Positions 46,426-55,940 of a DNA stretch of 64,000 nt are shown piece by piece. How positions within the stretch are numbered: the stretch's first letter is position 1; every line of letters begins with the position of its first letter. Under the pieces are notes generated by a model. The model was not told the DNA's origin. It made no database searches and saw nothing but the letters and a program-made list of their open reading frames with translations. Both the position numbers and the translations under genes were made by a program. Source of the stretch: an uncultured Methanobacteriaceae archaeon (GTDB lineage Archaea; Methanobacteriota; Methanobacteria; Methanobacteriales; Methanobacteriaceae); NCBI GenBank assembly GCA_902797085.1, contig CADBRM010000084.1:1-64000 (forward strand). Reading direction: 5' to 3'.

Positions 46426-47664
46426 TCACTCTTTATCCAAAATACGATTGATGTTCCTTAACAATCTTTCTCCTGCTTTTTCCAGTGTCCAGAAGGATTC
46501 AACATATTTTAATCCGTTTTGTGAGCATTTTTGCCATAATTCTTCGTTCTGGGACAATTCAACTATGGCATTGGCAAAGTCTTTTTCATCTCTTTGGGTG
46601 AGTAGTCCGGTAACATTGTGTTTGATTGTTTCTTTAAGACCGCCCTCTTTTACTCCGACTATAGGTGTTCCACATGCCATTGCTTCTAACGGCACGTATC
46701 CAAACGGTTCAAGATATGGTGCATATACCACCAATTTAGCCCGATTATACAAGTTTATCAGGTCTTCATCCGTTATCATAGTTTGTAAATCCAGAACAAC
46801 CCCCTTCTCCTCAGCAAGTGTTTTTAGATAATCAACCCACAGTTCATCACTACTGTTTCCGACAATCACCAGTTCAGGTCTAATATCCTTTGGTATGTTT
46901 GCTATGGATCTGATTAAAAAATCATAACCCTTTGGCGGTATACATGTTCCAACAGAGAGCACGAAATTGTCTCTTTCAAGATTCAATGGACTGAACATCT
47001 CACTATCCACTCCAATGTAAGACACATATGAATTTTTTCCATACTGTCTCAGGATGTTTTCATGGGTAAAATAGGAGTTTGTTAGGATGTTTGTTGAGTA
47101 TTCTGCAAATTCAAGATCTCTTTCATAATCATTCCTTTCTACACGATCAACATATATGTCAGCAAAAGGTCTGATTAGAGGATGATTGAATAGTCCTGCC
47201 TTTGTTTTCTGATCATTAACCTTTTTTAGTATTTTTTCCTTTCTGATAGGCTGTGCACAGTAGTATATTGATGGTTTTTCCAGATATTTAAAGATTACAG
47301 GTGTCATAGTGAACTGGTCTTGTTCACAGTATACTATGTCATAACCTGACTTGTTTAAATCTTCGGCTATTTTTTTCTCCGTTTTCATTACATTGTTTAA
47401 TGATACTCTTCTGATTATTGCAGGAACATAACTGAATATCGAGTATATCTTTTCCCTGAAGAAGCTTGGTTTAACATCATATTTTATTACGCTGGTTGCC
47501 ACAGCCTCCAATGGAAGATAATCTTCATTTGCAGTATCAGGTATGAATACATCCACTATATGTCCATGTTGTGTCAAATATTGAATATATGTGTATAATG
47601 AACGTTTTGCACCACCAGACGGTAGGTTATGAAAAACTGCAATTTTTAATTCTTTTTTATTCAA
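46426..47664 (-). CDS. Glycosyltransferase, family 4
   Basis: GT-B enzyme of 412 residues. KIAVFHNLPSGGAKRSLYTY is the acceptor loop; FVLSVGTCIPPKGYDFLIRS and APYLEPFGYVPLEAMACGTP are the donor-domain motifs with EX7E. TTG at 47664 is the start, with AGGGG upstream; no ATG is near. It is the middle gene of the minus-strand glycosyltransferase operon. Confidence 0.9.
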   Translation of the reverse strand: MNKKELKIAVFHNLPSGGAKRSLYTYIQYLTQHGHIVDVFIPDTANEDYLPLEAVATSVIKYDVKPSFFREKIYSIFSYVPAIIRRVSLNNVMKTEKKIAEDLNKSGYDIVYCEQDQFTMTPVIFKYLEKPSIYYCAQPIRKEKILKKVNDQKTKAGLFNHPLIRPFADIYVDRVERNDYERDLEFAEYSTNILTNSYFTHENILRQYGKNSYVSYIGVDSEMFSPLNLERDNFVLSVGTCIPPKGYDFLIRSIANIPKDIRPELVIVGNSSDELWVDYLKTLAEEKGVVLDLQTMITDEDLINLYNRAKLVVYAPYLEPFGYVPLEAMACGTPIVGVKEGGLKETIKHNVTGLLTQRDEKDFANAIVELSQNEELWQKCSQNGLKYVESFWTLEKAGERLLRNINRILDKE

Positions 47665-47715
47665 TGTACTTACCCCTTTAATGATATTATACTATTTCTA
47701 ATTCAATCCATTTAA

Positions 47716-48642
47716 TTATATTAATGCATCTTTTAACCCTCTTAGAAGTGTAAAAGAATATTCTTTGTCTTTAAAAATATTTGTTACTGATTCCTTTAGG
47801 ACATACAGGACTATATAAATTAAGAATTTGTAATAATCCAAACCAGCAGCATTACGCTTCATGTACCAAATCCTATTTCGCGTATGATAATATATTCTGG
47901 ACAGTGATTTAATTGAAGCTCCCTCTTTATGATATATGCACCCGAAATCTGAAACTTTTAACTTATAGCCATGATTTCTGGCACATGTAGACCAGTCCAC
48001 ATCCTCCCAGTACATGAAATATCCTTCATGGATAACTCCAATGTTACGTAAAACCTCACAAGACATCAATATACAAGAACCTGTTAAAAAGTCAAACTCA
48101 TCAACAGTTCCCCTTTGAGTTACAGCCATACATTCTCCATGTTGCATGTCGATACGGCCACCGCCAACTGTCTGTAATGTTTTTCTATCATTATAATAGT
48201 AATGATTAGCTCCCACAAACCCTATATCCTCTGATTCATTGAATTTTTCCACCAGGGCAGTCAACAGATTGGAGGTAACAATAGTATCATTGTTCAATAA
48301 CATCACATATCCCGTGGAGCTGTGTTCCATGATATATTTCAAAGCGACATTGTTGCCACCAGCAAAGCCGGCATTGTTATCGTTTAAAATAAAAACAAGA
48401 TTTGAAGATTTGTCTTTTTCATAGGTATTCAAATCATATTTTTCAACCAGATTATAGTGATAATAATTCTGATTATTTAAATATTGAATTATCTTGTCAA
48501 CGGATCCACTTTCAGAACAGTTGTCTACAAGATATACATCAAAATTTTCATAATCCAATGATTTTAAAGAGTCCAAACATTCGATAGTATCATCTTCACC
48601 ATTCCAATTCAACAGCACTATCGATACATTATCCTGATTCAT
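47716..48642 (-). CDS. Glycosyltransferase family 2, rhamnosyltransferase-like
   Basis: GT-A enzyme of 308 residues. VSIVLLNWNGEDDTIECLDS, YVMLLNNDTIVTSNLL, FLTGSCILMSCEVLRNIG and FMYWEDVDWSTCARNHGYKL are classic for this family, and the C-terminal basic helix KSLSRIYYHTRNRIWYMKRN may touch the membrane. It is the first gene of the minus-strand trio, with TGTGAT before the ATG. Its similarity to the gene at 45461 suggests an old duplication. Confidence 0.89.
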   Translation of the reverse strand: MNQDNVSIVLLNWNGEDDTIECLDSLKSLDYENFDVYLVDNCSESGSVDKIIQYLNNQNYYHYNLVEKYDLNTYEKDKSSNLVFILNDNNAGFAGGNNVALKYIMEHSSTGYVMLLNNDTIVTSNLLTALVEKFNESEDIGFVGANHYYYNDRKTLQTVGGGRIDMQHGECMAVTQRGTVDEFDFLTGSCILMSCEVLRNIGVIHEGYFMYWEDVDWSTCARNHGYKLKVSDFGCIYHKEGASIKSLSRIYYHTRNRIWYMKRNAAGLDYYKFLIYIVLYVLKESVTNIFKDKEYSFTLLRGLKDALI

Positions 48643-48661
48643 AAAATCACATAATTGTTAT

Positions 48662-48895
48662 TTATTCTTCATCATCAACGTTTTCTACTTCAATATCAAT
48701 ATATTTCCTTTCCTTATTGAAATAATCATTGACCAAGTCAGCGGCATTGTTTTTAACCTTTTCAAAGTTAGGGGAATCTATAAATTTTTTTAATGCATAA
48801 CCTGCCATAACTCCTCCTGCAAAAATCAATGCATACTTTGAAAAATCATTTTTACGTTCAAAATATAAATCAGATAATAAATTCCTATCCTGCAT
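48662..48895 (-). CDS. Small membrane protein of unknown function
   Basis: Protein of 77 residues with one hydrophobic, glycine-rich helix (YALIFAGGVMAGYALKKFI) and an acidic C-terminus (DIEVENVDDEE). No family recognised. ATG 48895 is chosen over the upstream GTG at 48910. It precedes the minus-strand glycosyltransferases by 20 bases and may be co-transcribed with them. Confidence 0.55.
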   Translation of the reverse strand: MQDRNLLSDLYFERKNDFSKYALIFAGGVMAGYALKKFIDSPNFEKVKNNAADLVNDYFNKERKYIDIEVENVDDEE

Positions 48896-48971
48896 AATAC
48901 CATCTCTCAATTAAATATATCTATATAATTTGAAATAATTATTATTAACTAATAAAAAATTTGGGATTACT

Positions 48972-49301
48972 ATGACAGAATACGAAAAATTTCATTTCAG
49001 ATTTGAAGATCTTAAAGAAAATCATGGAATAAACAGTGTTGAAATCATATTACACAACGATGATGAAATGACAATAGAATACAGTGGCAAAAAAGGTTTC
49101 AATACCGAAGGATTTGACTATCCCCTATTTAATAAGAAAAACAAAGATGAAACTACAAGCTGGTTTTTATATCGTGTGGAGGAAATCATTGATACGGAAT
49201 ATGACTTATTGGAAGATCTTAAAATGCCAATTCAATTGGATGAAAAACAATTAACCCATAAAATAAAAAATCAAGTAGAAATCTATTGTTATAAAGAATA
49301 A
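48972..49301 (+). CDS. Hypothetical small protein
   Basis: Protein of 109 residues, charged, without membrane segments or recognised motifs; MTEYEKFHFRFEDLKENHGI and a middle EMTIEYSGKKGF suggest a small alpha/beta fold. It lies 11 bases before the glycosyltransferase at 49313 on the same strand, so they are likely co-transcribed. No function can be given. Confidence 0.6.
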   Translation: MTEYEKFHFRFEDLKENHGINSVEIILHNDDEMTIEYSGKKGFNTEGFDYPLFNKKNKDETTSWFLYRVEEIIDTEYDLLEDLKMPIQLDEKQLTHKIKNQVEIYCYKE

Positions 49302-49312
49302 GAGGCAATAAA

Positions 49313-50413
49313 TTGAAAAAATTCAACTGCATATTTCCAGGACTATATAATTACATCCTTACTAAGGATGTCGGAATGATTCCCTATACATTAAGCGGTT
49401 TTTTTGAGACAAGCATTACAACCTATCCTAATGAAGAATTTTCGTACATGGACAGTTTACTCGAAAGGGAAAATTTCACAATAAATTATCTGGATGATAC
49501 CGGAGATGAAATAAGGGATGTTAGACATTACTTAAAAGCAAATGCCAGGGACATTGACATACTCCAACTATATCATCTGCGTTACAACAGCTTACCCTAC
49601 TACATACCTGCTTATAAGATACGCAACAGGAAGGGAAAAATCTACCTAAAACTTGATGCCAATAATGAGTTTATAGATTTTCTGATTAAACGACCCGGTT
49701 TTCTTCCAGGACTTAGAAGATTCTATGTTAAAATGTTGTTTAGATTCATAGACCTGGTCAGTATAGAAACCAAGAGAAATTACATTGAACTGAACAATAG
49801 CGGATTAATCAATGAGGATAAGTTATTATACGTTCCAAACGGAATTATCAGGACCAATACCGATGTTACGGATAAAGAACATACCCTATTATATGTAGGT
49901 TACATTGAAAAAAGAAATAAATCCATTGACATGCTGTTGAATGCCATAAGGAATATCGATTTGAAAGATTGGAAGTTAGTACTTGTCGGCAGCATAGAGG
50001 AGGACATGAAAGAATTTCTTGAAGATTATTTTAAAGATGAAACGATGAAAGACAAAGTAATCTATAAGGGTTATATCAGTGATAAAGAAGTGTTATCTAA
50101 CGAATACGCTAAAAGCAGCATATACTGTTGTACTTCAATAAAAGAAAGCTTCGGAATATCCACTCTGGAAGCAGCTTATCATGGAAACTACATTATTTCA
50201 ACCAATGTTGGAGGCTCCCCCGACATTATCAGCAAGACAAATTACGGTAAGCTGATTGAACATGACATTAAACAACTGGAGGAAACCCTGCAATACGCCA
50301 TTGACAACTGGAACGAAATTGAAGAAAACCCTGAAAAAATCCAAAAAGCAGTTTACAACGAGTATAACTGGGACAATATCTGTGAAAAAATAAGAATTAA
50401 GTTAGAAGGTTAA
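49313..50413 (+). CDS. Glycosyltransferase, family 4
   Basis: GT-B enzyme of 366 residues. The N-terminal domain is divergent; the donor domain has TLLYVGYIEKRNKSIDMLLN, KVIYKGYISDKEVLSNEYAK and CTSIKESFGISTLEAAYHGN, the EX7E motif. TTG is the start codon with GAGG 8 bases upstream. It is the last gene of the glycan locus on this side. Confidence 0.87.
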   Translation: MKKFNCIFPGLYNYILTKDVGMIPYTLSGFFETSITTYPNEEFSYMDSLLERENFTINYLDDTGDEIRDVRHYLKANARDIDILQLYHLRYNSLPYYIPAYKIRNRKGKIYLKLDANNEFIDFLIKRPGFLPGLRRFYVKMLFRFIDLVSIETKRNYIELNNSGLINEDKLLYVPNGIIRTNTDVTDKEHTLLYVGYIEKRNKSIDMLLNAIRNIDLKDWKLVLVGSIEEDMKEFLEDYFKDETMKDKVIYKGYISDKEVLSNEYAKSSIYCCTSIKESFGISTLEAAYHGNYIISTNVGGSPDIISKTNYGKLIEHDIKQLEETLQYAIDNWNEIEENPEKIQKAVYNEYNWDNICEKIRIKLEG

Positions 50414-50456
50414 TTCCTTCAATACTATTTTTAAAAAGAGTTATGTTTAAGAAAAA

Positions 50457-51152
50457 TTATTTCTTAAATTTAATAATACTTGTTGAGAAGTATTTTTTAT
50501 TATCAACAAATCCGTATACTATGTTTTCATCTTCCATAGTACAATTTTGTACGGAAACTATGTCTTTTTCTCTAGGATCCCGGTTGATACAATTTTCCAA
50601 TAAATCCAAGTGACGTGACGTTTTCATTGCCACGACCGTATCGACATATGGCAATATTTTTGGTAATCTGTCATCTATTTGCGGTACAACCACTAAAATA
50701 TCATCCTGTTCTGTCAATTGTATGCCAGCAGTAGTTGAACATGCAGTCATAGCTGCAATTCCTGGTACCAATACTACTTCCACACCTTTTTTCTGTAGTC
50801 TTTTTGAAACATATGAAAATGTACTGAAGATTGTAGGGTCACCTAATGTAACAAATACCACATCCAAACCTTGGGACAGCTTATCAAATAATTGGTCTGC
50901 TGCTTCATCCCATGATTTATCTAATGTTTCTGCATCTTCTGTCATTGGGAATAAAGGCTGTAAAATTTCTGGTTCCTCATCCCTTTCGTCGATTATTCCT
51001 TGGACAATTTTTAATGCAACACTTGCCCTTCCTTTTTTAGATTGTGGTGCAAATATTATGTCCGTTTCTTTAATAATTCGTGCTGCTTTAATAGTTACTA
51101 ACTCCGGGTCACCCGGACCTACACCTATACCGTATAATTTTCCTATCGCCAT
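50457..51152 (-). CDS. cbiL: Cobalt-precorrin-2 C20-methyltransferase
   Basis: SAM-dependent methyltransferase of the corrin pathway that methylates C20. LYGIGVGPGDPELVTIKAAR at the N-terminus is the P-loop-like SAM site of the tetrapyrrole methylase family; VTLGDPTIFSTFSYV and VPGIAAMTACSTTAGIQL are the further family signatures. The 231-residue length is normal. GAGTGAT lies before the ATG. It stands alone, apart from cbiT at 3850, as is common in methanogens with scattered cbi genes. Confidence 0.92.
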   Translation of the reverse strand: MAIGKLYGIGVGPGDPELVTIKAARIIKETDIIFAPQSKKGRASVALKIVQGIIDERDEEPEILQPLFPMTEDAETLDKSWDEAADQLFDKLSQGLDVVFVTLGDPTIFSTFSYVSKRLQKKGVEVVLVPGIAAMTACSTTAGIQLTEQDDILVVVPQIDDRLPKILPYVDTVVAMKTSRHLDLLENCINRDPREKDIVSVQNCTMEDENIVYGFVDNKKYFSTSIIKFKK

Positions 51153-51417
51153 AAAATATCACTCTACTGTCTAATTATAAGTTAAAATAACTTAAATAAA
51201 ATAAAGTAAACTTAAATTTTCCTATTTGACTAATATTTAATATAATCTAAGTAGATTAAAATATATATAATTTTTAAAGAGTTGAAAAAAGAAAATAAAA
51301 GAAATTAAATTATTATTAAAGTGTAATAGAAAAATCAAAACCATCTTCATAATATCTTTTCAAGATAATATTTCAATCAACAAGTTTAAAAAATTATAAA
51401 AAACAAATGTAAATATT

Positions 51418-53166
51418 ATGAATTCAATATTTTGTCCAGACTGTGGAATGATTAAAAACAAATGTGTATGCTCTAAAAGTGAAGATGAACATCAATCACT
51501 GATAGAAAGACCGACACTTGAAGAAAAGGAAGAACTACAACGACAACATCCCGATATAGATGATGAGATAATAGAAAATTTCCCGTTTAAGGAAGCAAGA
51601 CACAACCAGCTAGAACTCATAACCGAAATACTCAACGCATTAGAATCAGATAAACGTTATGTGATATTGGAAGCAGGAACGGGAACCGGTAAATCAGCAA
51701 TTGCTGCAACACTTGGACAAATCCTACAACCATCATACATCCTAACAATGACTAAACAGTTGCAAAGACAATACGCTGATGAATTTGGATATGCACAAGT
51801 TAAAGGAAGAAACAATTTCACATGCCTAGATAGCGGAGGATTAAACTCATGTGACATGGGAACCTGCCAAACCATAAGAAGCAATGAGGAGTTTACCTGT
51901 CCGTTCGGCATAAAAATTGAAAACAACAAACAAAAGAGTACAACAGATGATGATGCAGACTCCTATTATACCACCCCATTCACATTTAAGTCATCAGAAA
52001 AGTGTCCATACTGGAATCAAAAGGCAATAGCAATTCAGGAGCCTGTTACACTTCTCAACTATGACTATGCATACCTAGAACTTAACTATGTGCAACACTT
52101 CCAAAAAAGAAACCTGATGATACTAGACGAAGCACATAATATTGAAGACAAAATCATGCACAAACTAGAACTGAATATCTACAACAAACAGTTGCAAAAG
52201 GACATCAACCAGGAAATTCCTAAAAACATGATGGGATATACCGACATAAAGGATTGGATAGCATTTCTAGAAGCAATATATGATTCCTACAATGAAATAA
52301 ATGTCAACCGATATACCAAACAGAAAAGAGACAGACTAGAACATACAAAACGTAAAATCAAAGAAATAACAACAAATATTAAAAAAGACCCACAGGACTG
52401 GGTGGTTTCTACTGAAGACGGATTGGTATCTTTTAAACCACTGAAAGTAGACAAATACGCAGAAAAGACCCTGTTCCAATATGCCGACAAGGTACTCTTT
52501 ATGAGTGCAACAATACTGGACAAAGACCTATTCTGCAAATGGTTGGGATTAGACCCTGAAGAAGTATACTACATCCATAGTGACAGTCCATTTAAAAAAG
52601 AATACAGGCCAATACACATGAATCTGGTAGGGCCAATGTCAAAAAGAGCATTATGGCACACGGCACCAAAAACAATACCTGTGCTAAAGGAAATACTGGA
52701 CAAACACAAAAATGAAAAGGGATTAATACATACAAACAGCTACAAATGTCAGCAATACATAACAGACCATATTAAAGACCAGCGAATACTATCCCACACC
52801 CCAAAAACAAGAGAGGAAACACTTGCAGAGTTTGAAAAATCCAAAAATCCATACGTTCTTGTAAGTCCTTCAATGAGCGAGGGAGTGGACTTACCATATG
52901 AAAAATGTCAATTCCAAGTGATATACAAGGTTCCATATCCATATCTCGGAGACAAGCAGATTAACGAAAGAAAAAATATGGATCCACAATGGTATGCCTA
53001 TAAAACCATTATGACACTCATGCAAGCATATGGAAGAGGCATGCGTGCAGAAAACGATAATTGTGACACATATATCCTGGATAAAAACATACAAACCCTA
53101 TTAAGAAATAAGATGTATAGAAAACTAGTACCAAAATTCTTTACGGAAGCAATTACAAACAATTAA
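51418..53166 (+). CDS. Superfamily 2 DNA helicase, XPD/DinG type with FeS cysteines
   Basis: ATP-dependent helicase of 582 residues. A short N-terminal zinc ribbon has CPDCGMIKNKCVC. Walker A is GTGTGKS at residues 87-93, DEAH at 237-240 and motif VI QAYGRGMRAENDN. Between Walker A and DEAH are C136, C145, C150, C161 and C196, four of which can hold the 4Fe-4S cluster of XPD-like helicases. A 5'-3' DNA helicase role in repair is likely. It is monocistronic with a 265-base AT-rich upstream gap in which no other gene is seen. The protein is shorter than euryarchaeal XPD, so a DinG-like paralogue is possible. Confidence 0.87.
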   Translation: MNSIFCPDCGMIKNKCVCSKSEDEHQSLIERPTLEEKEELQRQHPDIDDEIIENFPFKEARHNQLELITEILNALESDKRYVILEAGTGTGKSAIAATLGQILQPSYILTMTKQLQRQYADEFGYAQVKGRNNFTCLDSGGLNSCDMGTCQTIRSNEEFTCPFGIKIENNKQKSTTDDDADSYYTTPFTFKSSEKCPYWNQKAIAIQEPVTLLNYDYAYLELNYVQHFQKRNLMILDEAHNIEDKIMHKLELNIYNKQLQKDINQEIPKNMMGYTDIKDWIAFLEAIYDSYNEINVNRYTKQKRDRLEHTKRKIKEITTNIKKDPQDWVVSTEDGLVSFKPLKVDKYAEKTLFQYADKVLFMSATILDKDLFCKWLGLDPEEVYYIHSDSPFKKEYRPIHMNLVGPMSKRALWHTAPKTIPVLKEILDKHKNEKGLIHTNSYKCQQYITDHIKDQRILSHTPKTREETLAEFEKSKNPYVLVSPSMSEGVDLPYEKCQFQVIYKVPYPYLGDKQINERKNMDPQWYAYKTIMTLMQAYGRGMRAENDNCDTYILDKNIQTLLRNKMYRKLVPKFFTEAITNN

Positions 53167-53253
53167 CCTCCTTCCCAAACCCTTTAATTCTTATTTTAAA
53201 CTAAACTGTTCGGAATTATTATAAAAATAGTGTAAAAAAAAGTTTTGAGGAGT

Positions 53254-54420
53254 TTAAGGTAGTATTTCATCCAAAACTTCTACCACTTTATCCAATTCCT
53301 CTTTTGTGATGATTAATGGAGGTACAAATCGTACTACTGTTCCATTTGCAACGTTTATTAGAACTCCTTTTTCCTGTGCTTTTGCTACTAAATCGCCACA
53401 TTCATAGTTAAGTTCCAATCCTACCATTAATCCGTGTCCTCTTACGTCAACTATGCAGTCATGGTTTTCTTTAAGTGCTTCCAATTTTTCCATGAAGTAT
53501 AATCCGTTTTCATGTGATTTGTTTACAAGATCTTCCTCTTCATAGATATCCAAAACAGTGTTTGCTGCACAGCATACAAATGCTGTTCCTCCGAAGGTTG
53601 TTGCATGACTTCCTGGGTGGAATGCATCTGCTATCTCTTTGTTTGCCAATACTGCACCCATTGGTAATCCACCGGCTATTGCTTTTGCACAGGTGGTTAT
53701 ATCAGGTACGGTTCCTGTCAATTCTGATGCAAACATTTTTCCTGTTCTTCCAAATCCGGTTTGTACTTCATCAAAGATTAAAAGTATTCCCTTTTCATCG
53801 CACAGTTTTCTTAGACTTGGGAGGTAATCTTCATCAGGTACTCTTACTCCACTTTCACCCTGTATAGGTTCTACCAGGATTGCTGCAGTATCATCAGTTA
53901 TTGCTTCTTTCATCTGTTCGATGTTGTTGTATTCTACGTGTTTGAATCCTGCTGGTAATGGCTCAAATCCTTTTTGGTATTTTGGTTGTCCTGTTGCCGT
54001 AATTGTTGCTAATGTTCTTCCGTGGAATGAATTAAGAGTGGAAATAATTTCTCCTTTTCCTGTGTATTTTCTTGCAAGTTTAATTGCTCCTTCGTTTGCC
54101 CCTGCTCCACTGTTTGCAAAGAACACTTTATCATGAGGTGATACTTCAACCAATCTTTTTGCCAGTGTTGCCTGTTCTTCTGTGTAGTATAGGTTTGATA
54201 CGTGTATAAGTTTCTCTAACTGTTTTGATAAGTTTTCAGTCATTTTTTTATGTGTATGACCAATACTGTTTACAGCAATTCCTGCTACACAGTCTATATA
54301 CTCTTTTCCATCTTTGTCATATACTATACTTCCATGTGCATGGTCTATGACTAAGTCATATCTTCCATATGTATTCATTACATATGTGTCTATAGTATTT
54401 TTCACTTCTTCTGTATTCAA
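53254..54420 (-). CDS. argD: Acetylornithine aminotransferase
   Basis: PLP enzyme of arginine synthesis (N-acetylglutamate semialdehyde to N-acetylornithine), possibly also acting in lysine synthesis. The 388-residue protein shows YIDCVAGIAVNSIGHTHKKM, FFANSGAGANEGAIKLARKY, LLIFDEVQTGFGRTGKMFA and the Lys site TCAKAIAGGLPMGAVLA. The start is TTG at 54420 with AGGAGG 7 bases upstream. The downstream gap is AT-rich. argF, from the same pathway, is at 58708 on the same strand but not adjacent. Confidence 0.94.
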   Translation of the reverse strand: MNTEEVKNTIDTYVMNTYGRYDLVIDHAHGSIVYDKDGKEYIDCVAGIAVNSIGHTHKKMTENLSKQLEKLIHVSNLYYTEEQATLAKRLVEVSPHDKVFFANSGAGANEGAIKLARKYTGKGEIISTLNSFHGRTLATITATGQPKYQKGFEPLPAGFKHVEYNNIEQMKEAITDDTAAILVEPIQGESGVRVPDEDYLPSLRKLCDEKGILLIFDEVQTGFGRTGKMFASELTGTVPDITTCAKAIAGGLPMGAVLANKEIADAFHPGSHATTFGGTAFVCCAANTVLDIYEEEDLVNKSHENGLYFMEKLEALKENHDCIVDVRGHGLMVGLELNYECGDLVAKAQEKGVLINVANGTVVRFVPPLIITKEELDKVVEVLDEILP

Positions 54421-54589
54421 AATTTTTCCTCCTAAATTTGTAAATTATATGAATTAAAATGATATATATTAAGTATTATATTATAATCTATATTCGATTA
54501 GCTTTAAGAGTTTCTAATTTGATATTAATAAATTATTGAATTAAACTTTTTATCATGTCCTTGAATAAATAATTAGGGAGGGAATAAAA

Positions 54590-55312
54590 ATTTCATTGGA
54601 TTTGAATGATGTATTTGACTTTAACTACATTGGGGGCTATTTTTCACGCAACAAGAAAATATATACTCTTGCAATAGTCGTTTTTTTCATATTTATTATG
54701 GTTGGAGCCATGGCTGGTGAAGATATTATGACCGATTATTTGGAAGATGAAACATATGGTGACAGCTATTCTTCCGAGGATTATTTTGATACCTCGATTC
54801 CGGAAATAGAACTTAATTTCTTCAAGAGAATGGACAGTTATGAGAATGAAGAATCAACAGATGACTATTCCTCCCTGTTTGAGGGATACAACATTGGTGG
54901 TTTTCTAAATCTGTTCATGCATAATTTTTCAATTGATTTGGGGTGTGTATTGGGTGGTTTATTACTTTCCATTCCAACACTGGTTATGGCCTTCATTAAC
55001 GGTGCGAATATTGGTGCCATATTTGCCTACTCCCCTTGGATAGTAATATTGTTCGGCATAATCCCCCATGGAATATTTGAAATACCTTCTAGTGTCGTGT
55101 CATTAGCGGGAGGATTTATGGTTACCCTTCTTGAATTGAGAATTCTGAAAGGAATATTCACCAGCAAAACTTCCGTTAAGGAAGAATATGAACGTTCCAT
55201 TCCACTAATTAAAGACATTATTATTAGTGTAATGATAATATTTGTATTACTGTTCATTGCAGCATTTATAGAGACCTTCATCACACCAGTTTTACTATTC
55301 CTTATCTATTAA
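54590..55312 (+). CDS. SpoIIM/DUF95-like membrane protein
   Basis: Integral membrane protein of about 240 residues with five or six helices. FMVTLLELRILKG, ANIGAIFAYSPWIVILFGII and PHGIFEIPSSVVSLAGG are signatures of the stage II sporulation protein M family, common in archaea with no spore role known. A 60-residue acidic loop (DYLEDETYGDSYSSEDYFD) is inserted after the first helix. The start is either ATT 54590, 8 bases after GGAGG, or TTG 54596, 14 bases after it; the ATT fits the spacing better. It is followed by the cyclophilin gene. Confidence 0.8.
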   Translation: MSLDLNDVFDFNYIGGYFSRNKKIYTLAIVVFFIFIMVGAMAGEDIMTDYLEDETYGDSYSSEDYFDTSIPEIELNFFKRMDSYENEESTDDYSSLFEGYNIGGFLNLFMHNFSIDLGCVLGGLLLSIPTLVMAFINGANIGAIFAYSPWIVILFGIIPHGIFEIPSSVVSLAGGFMVTLLELRILKGIFTSKTSVKEEYERSIPLIKDIIISVMIIFVLLFIAAFIETFITPVLLFLIY

Positions 55313-55338
55313 TTCTTTTTTTATTTTTTTTGTAAGTC

Positions 55339-55356
55339 AACCACTTTTACGTGGTT
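55339..55356. promoter_or_regulatory. Short inverted repeat before the cyclophilin gene
   Basis: AACCAC and GTGGTT, 6 base pairs, 6-base loop, lie between the SpoIIM-like stop with its T-run and the cyclophilin gene. No T-run follows on the plus strand, so it is not a terminator; an operator is possible. Confidence 0.2.
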
Positions 55357-55406
55357 AATTAAACTTAACTATTTTAAAGTACATAATTAATATTAGGTGA
55401 AAATAT

Positions 55407-55838
55407 ATGAAAAAAGCCGTTATTAAAACAGATAAAGGTGACATTACATTAGAATTATTCACTAATGAAGCACCTGGAACAGTTGAAAATTTTGAAAAAC
55501 TAGCTAAAAAAGGATTTTATAATGGTCTAACATTCCACAGAGTAATACCAGACTTTGTTATCCAAGGTGGATGTCCAGTTGGTAACGGTACAGGTGGACC
55601 GGGTTACACTATTAAATGTGAAACTGAAGGAAACCCTCATAAACATGGTACTGGCGCATTATCCATGGCACATGCAGGTAAAGACACCGGTGGAAGTCAA
55701 TTCTTCATTACCCATTCCCCACAACCACATCTTGATGGGGTACACACAGTATTCGGTCAGGTAATTGATGGTATGGATGTTGTCTATGATATTAGACAAG
55801 GCGATGTTATGAACGAAGTTATCATTATCGATGACTAA
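55407..55838 (+). CDS. Peptidyl-prolyl cis-trans isomerase, cyclophilin type
   Basis: Folding enzyme of 143 residues, the small prokaryotic form. [52 protein letters not shown] and [18 protein letters not shown] are all family motifs; the catalytic Arg is in FHRVIP. AGGTGA lies before the ATG. No signal peptide, so it is cytoplasmic. Confidence 0.96.
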   Translation: MKKAVIKTDKGDITLELFTNEAPGTVENFEKLAKKGFYNGLTFHRVIPDFVIQGGCPVGNGTGGPGYTIKCETEGNPHKHGTGALSMAHAGKDTGGSQFFITHSPQPHLDGVHTVFGQVIDGMDVVYDIRQGDVMNEVIIIDD

Positions 55839-55940
55839 AAAAAAATTAAATATATAATAATAAAGAAAAACAAATAATTAATTAGAATTTATGAAATATT
55901 CATTCCTCCCCCCCAAATACATTTCCTTATTATTTTGAGA

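Noticed and set aside
51153-51417. Searched for a tRNA, small RNA or riboswitch in the gap before the helicase gene.
   Set aside because: The stretch is uniformly AT-rich with no cloverleaf, GC-rich island or conserved cobalamin-box-like sequence.
53514-53867. Plus-strand open frames opposite argD and purD, rich in Leu and His.
   Set aside because: They are antisense shadows of well-conserved enzymes with low-complexity composition and no ribosome binding sites.
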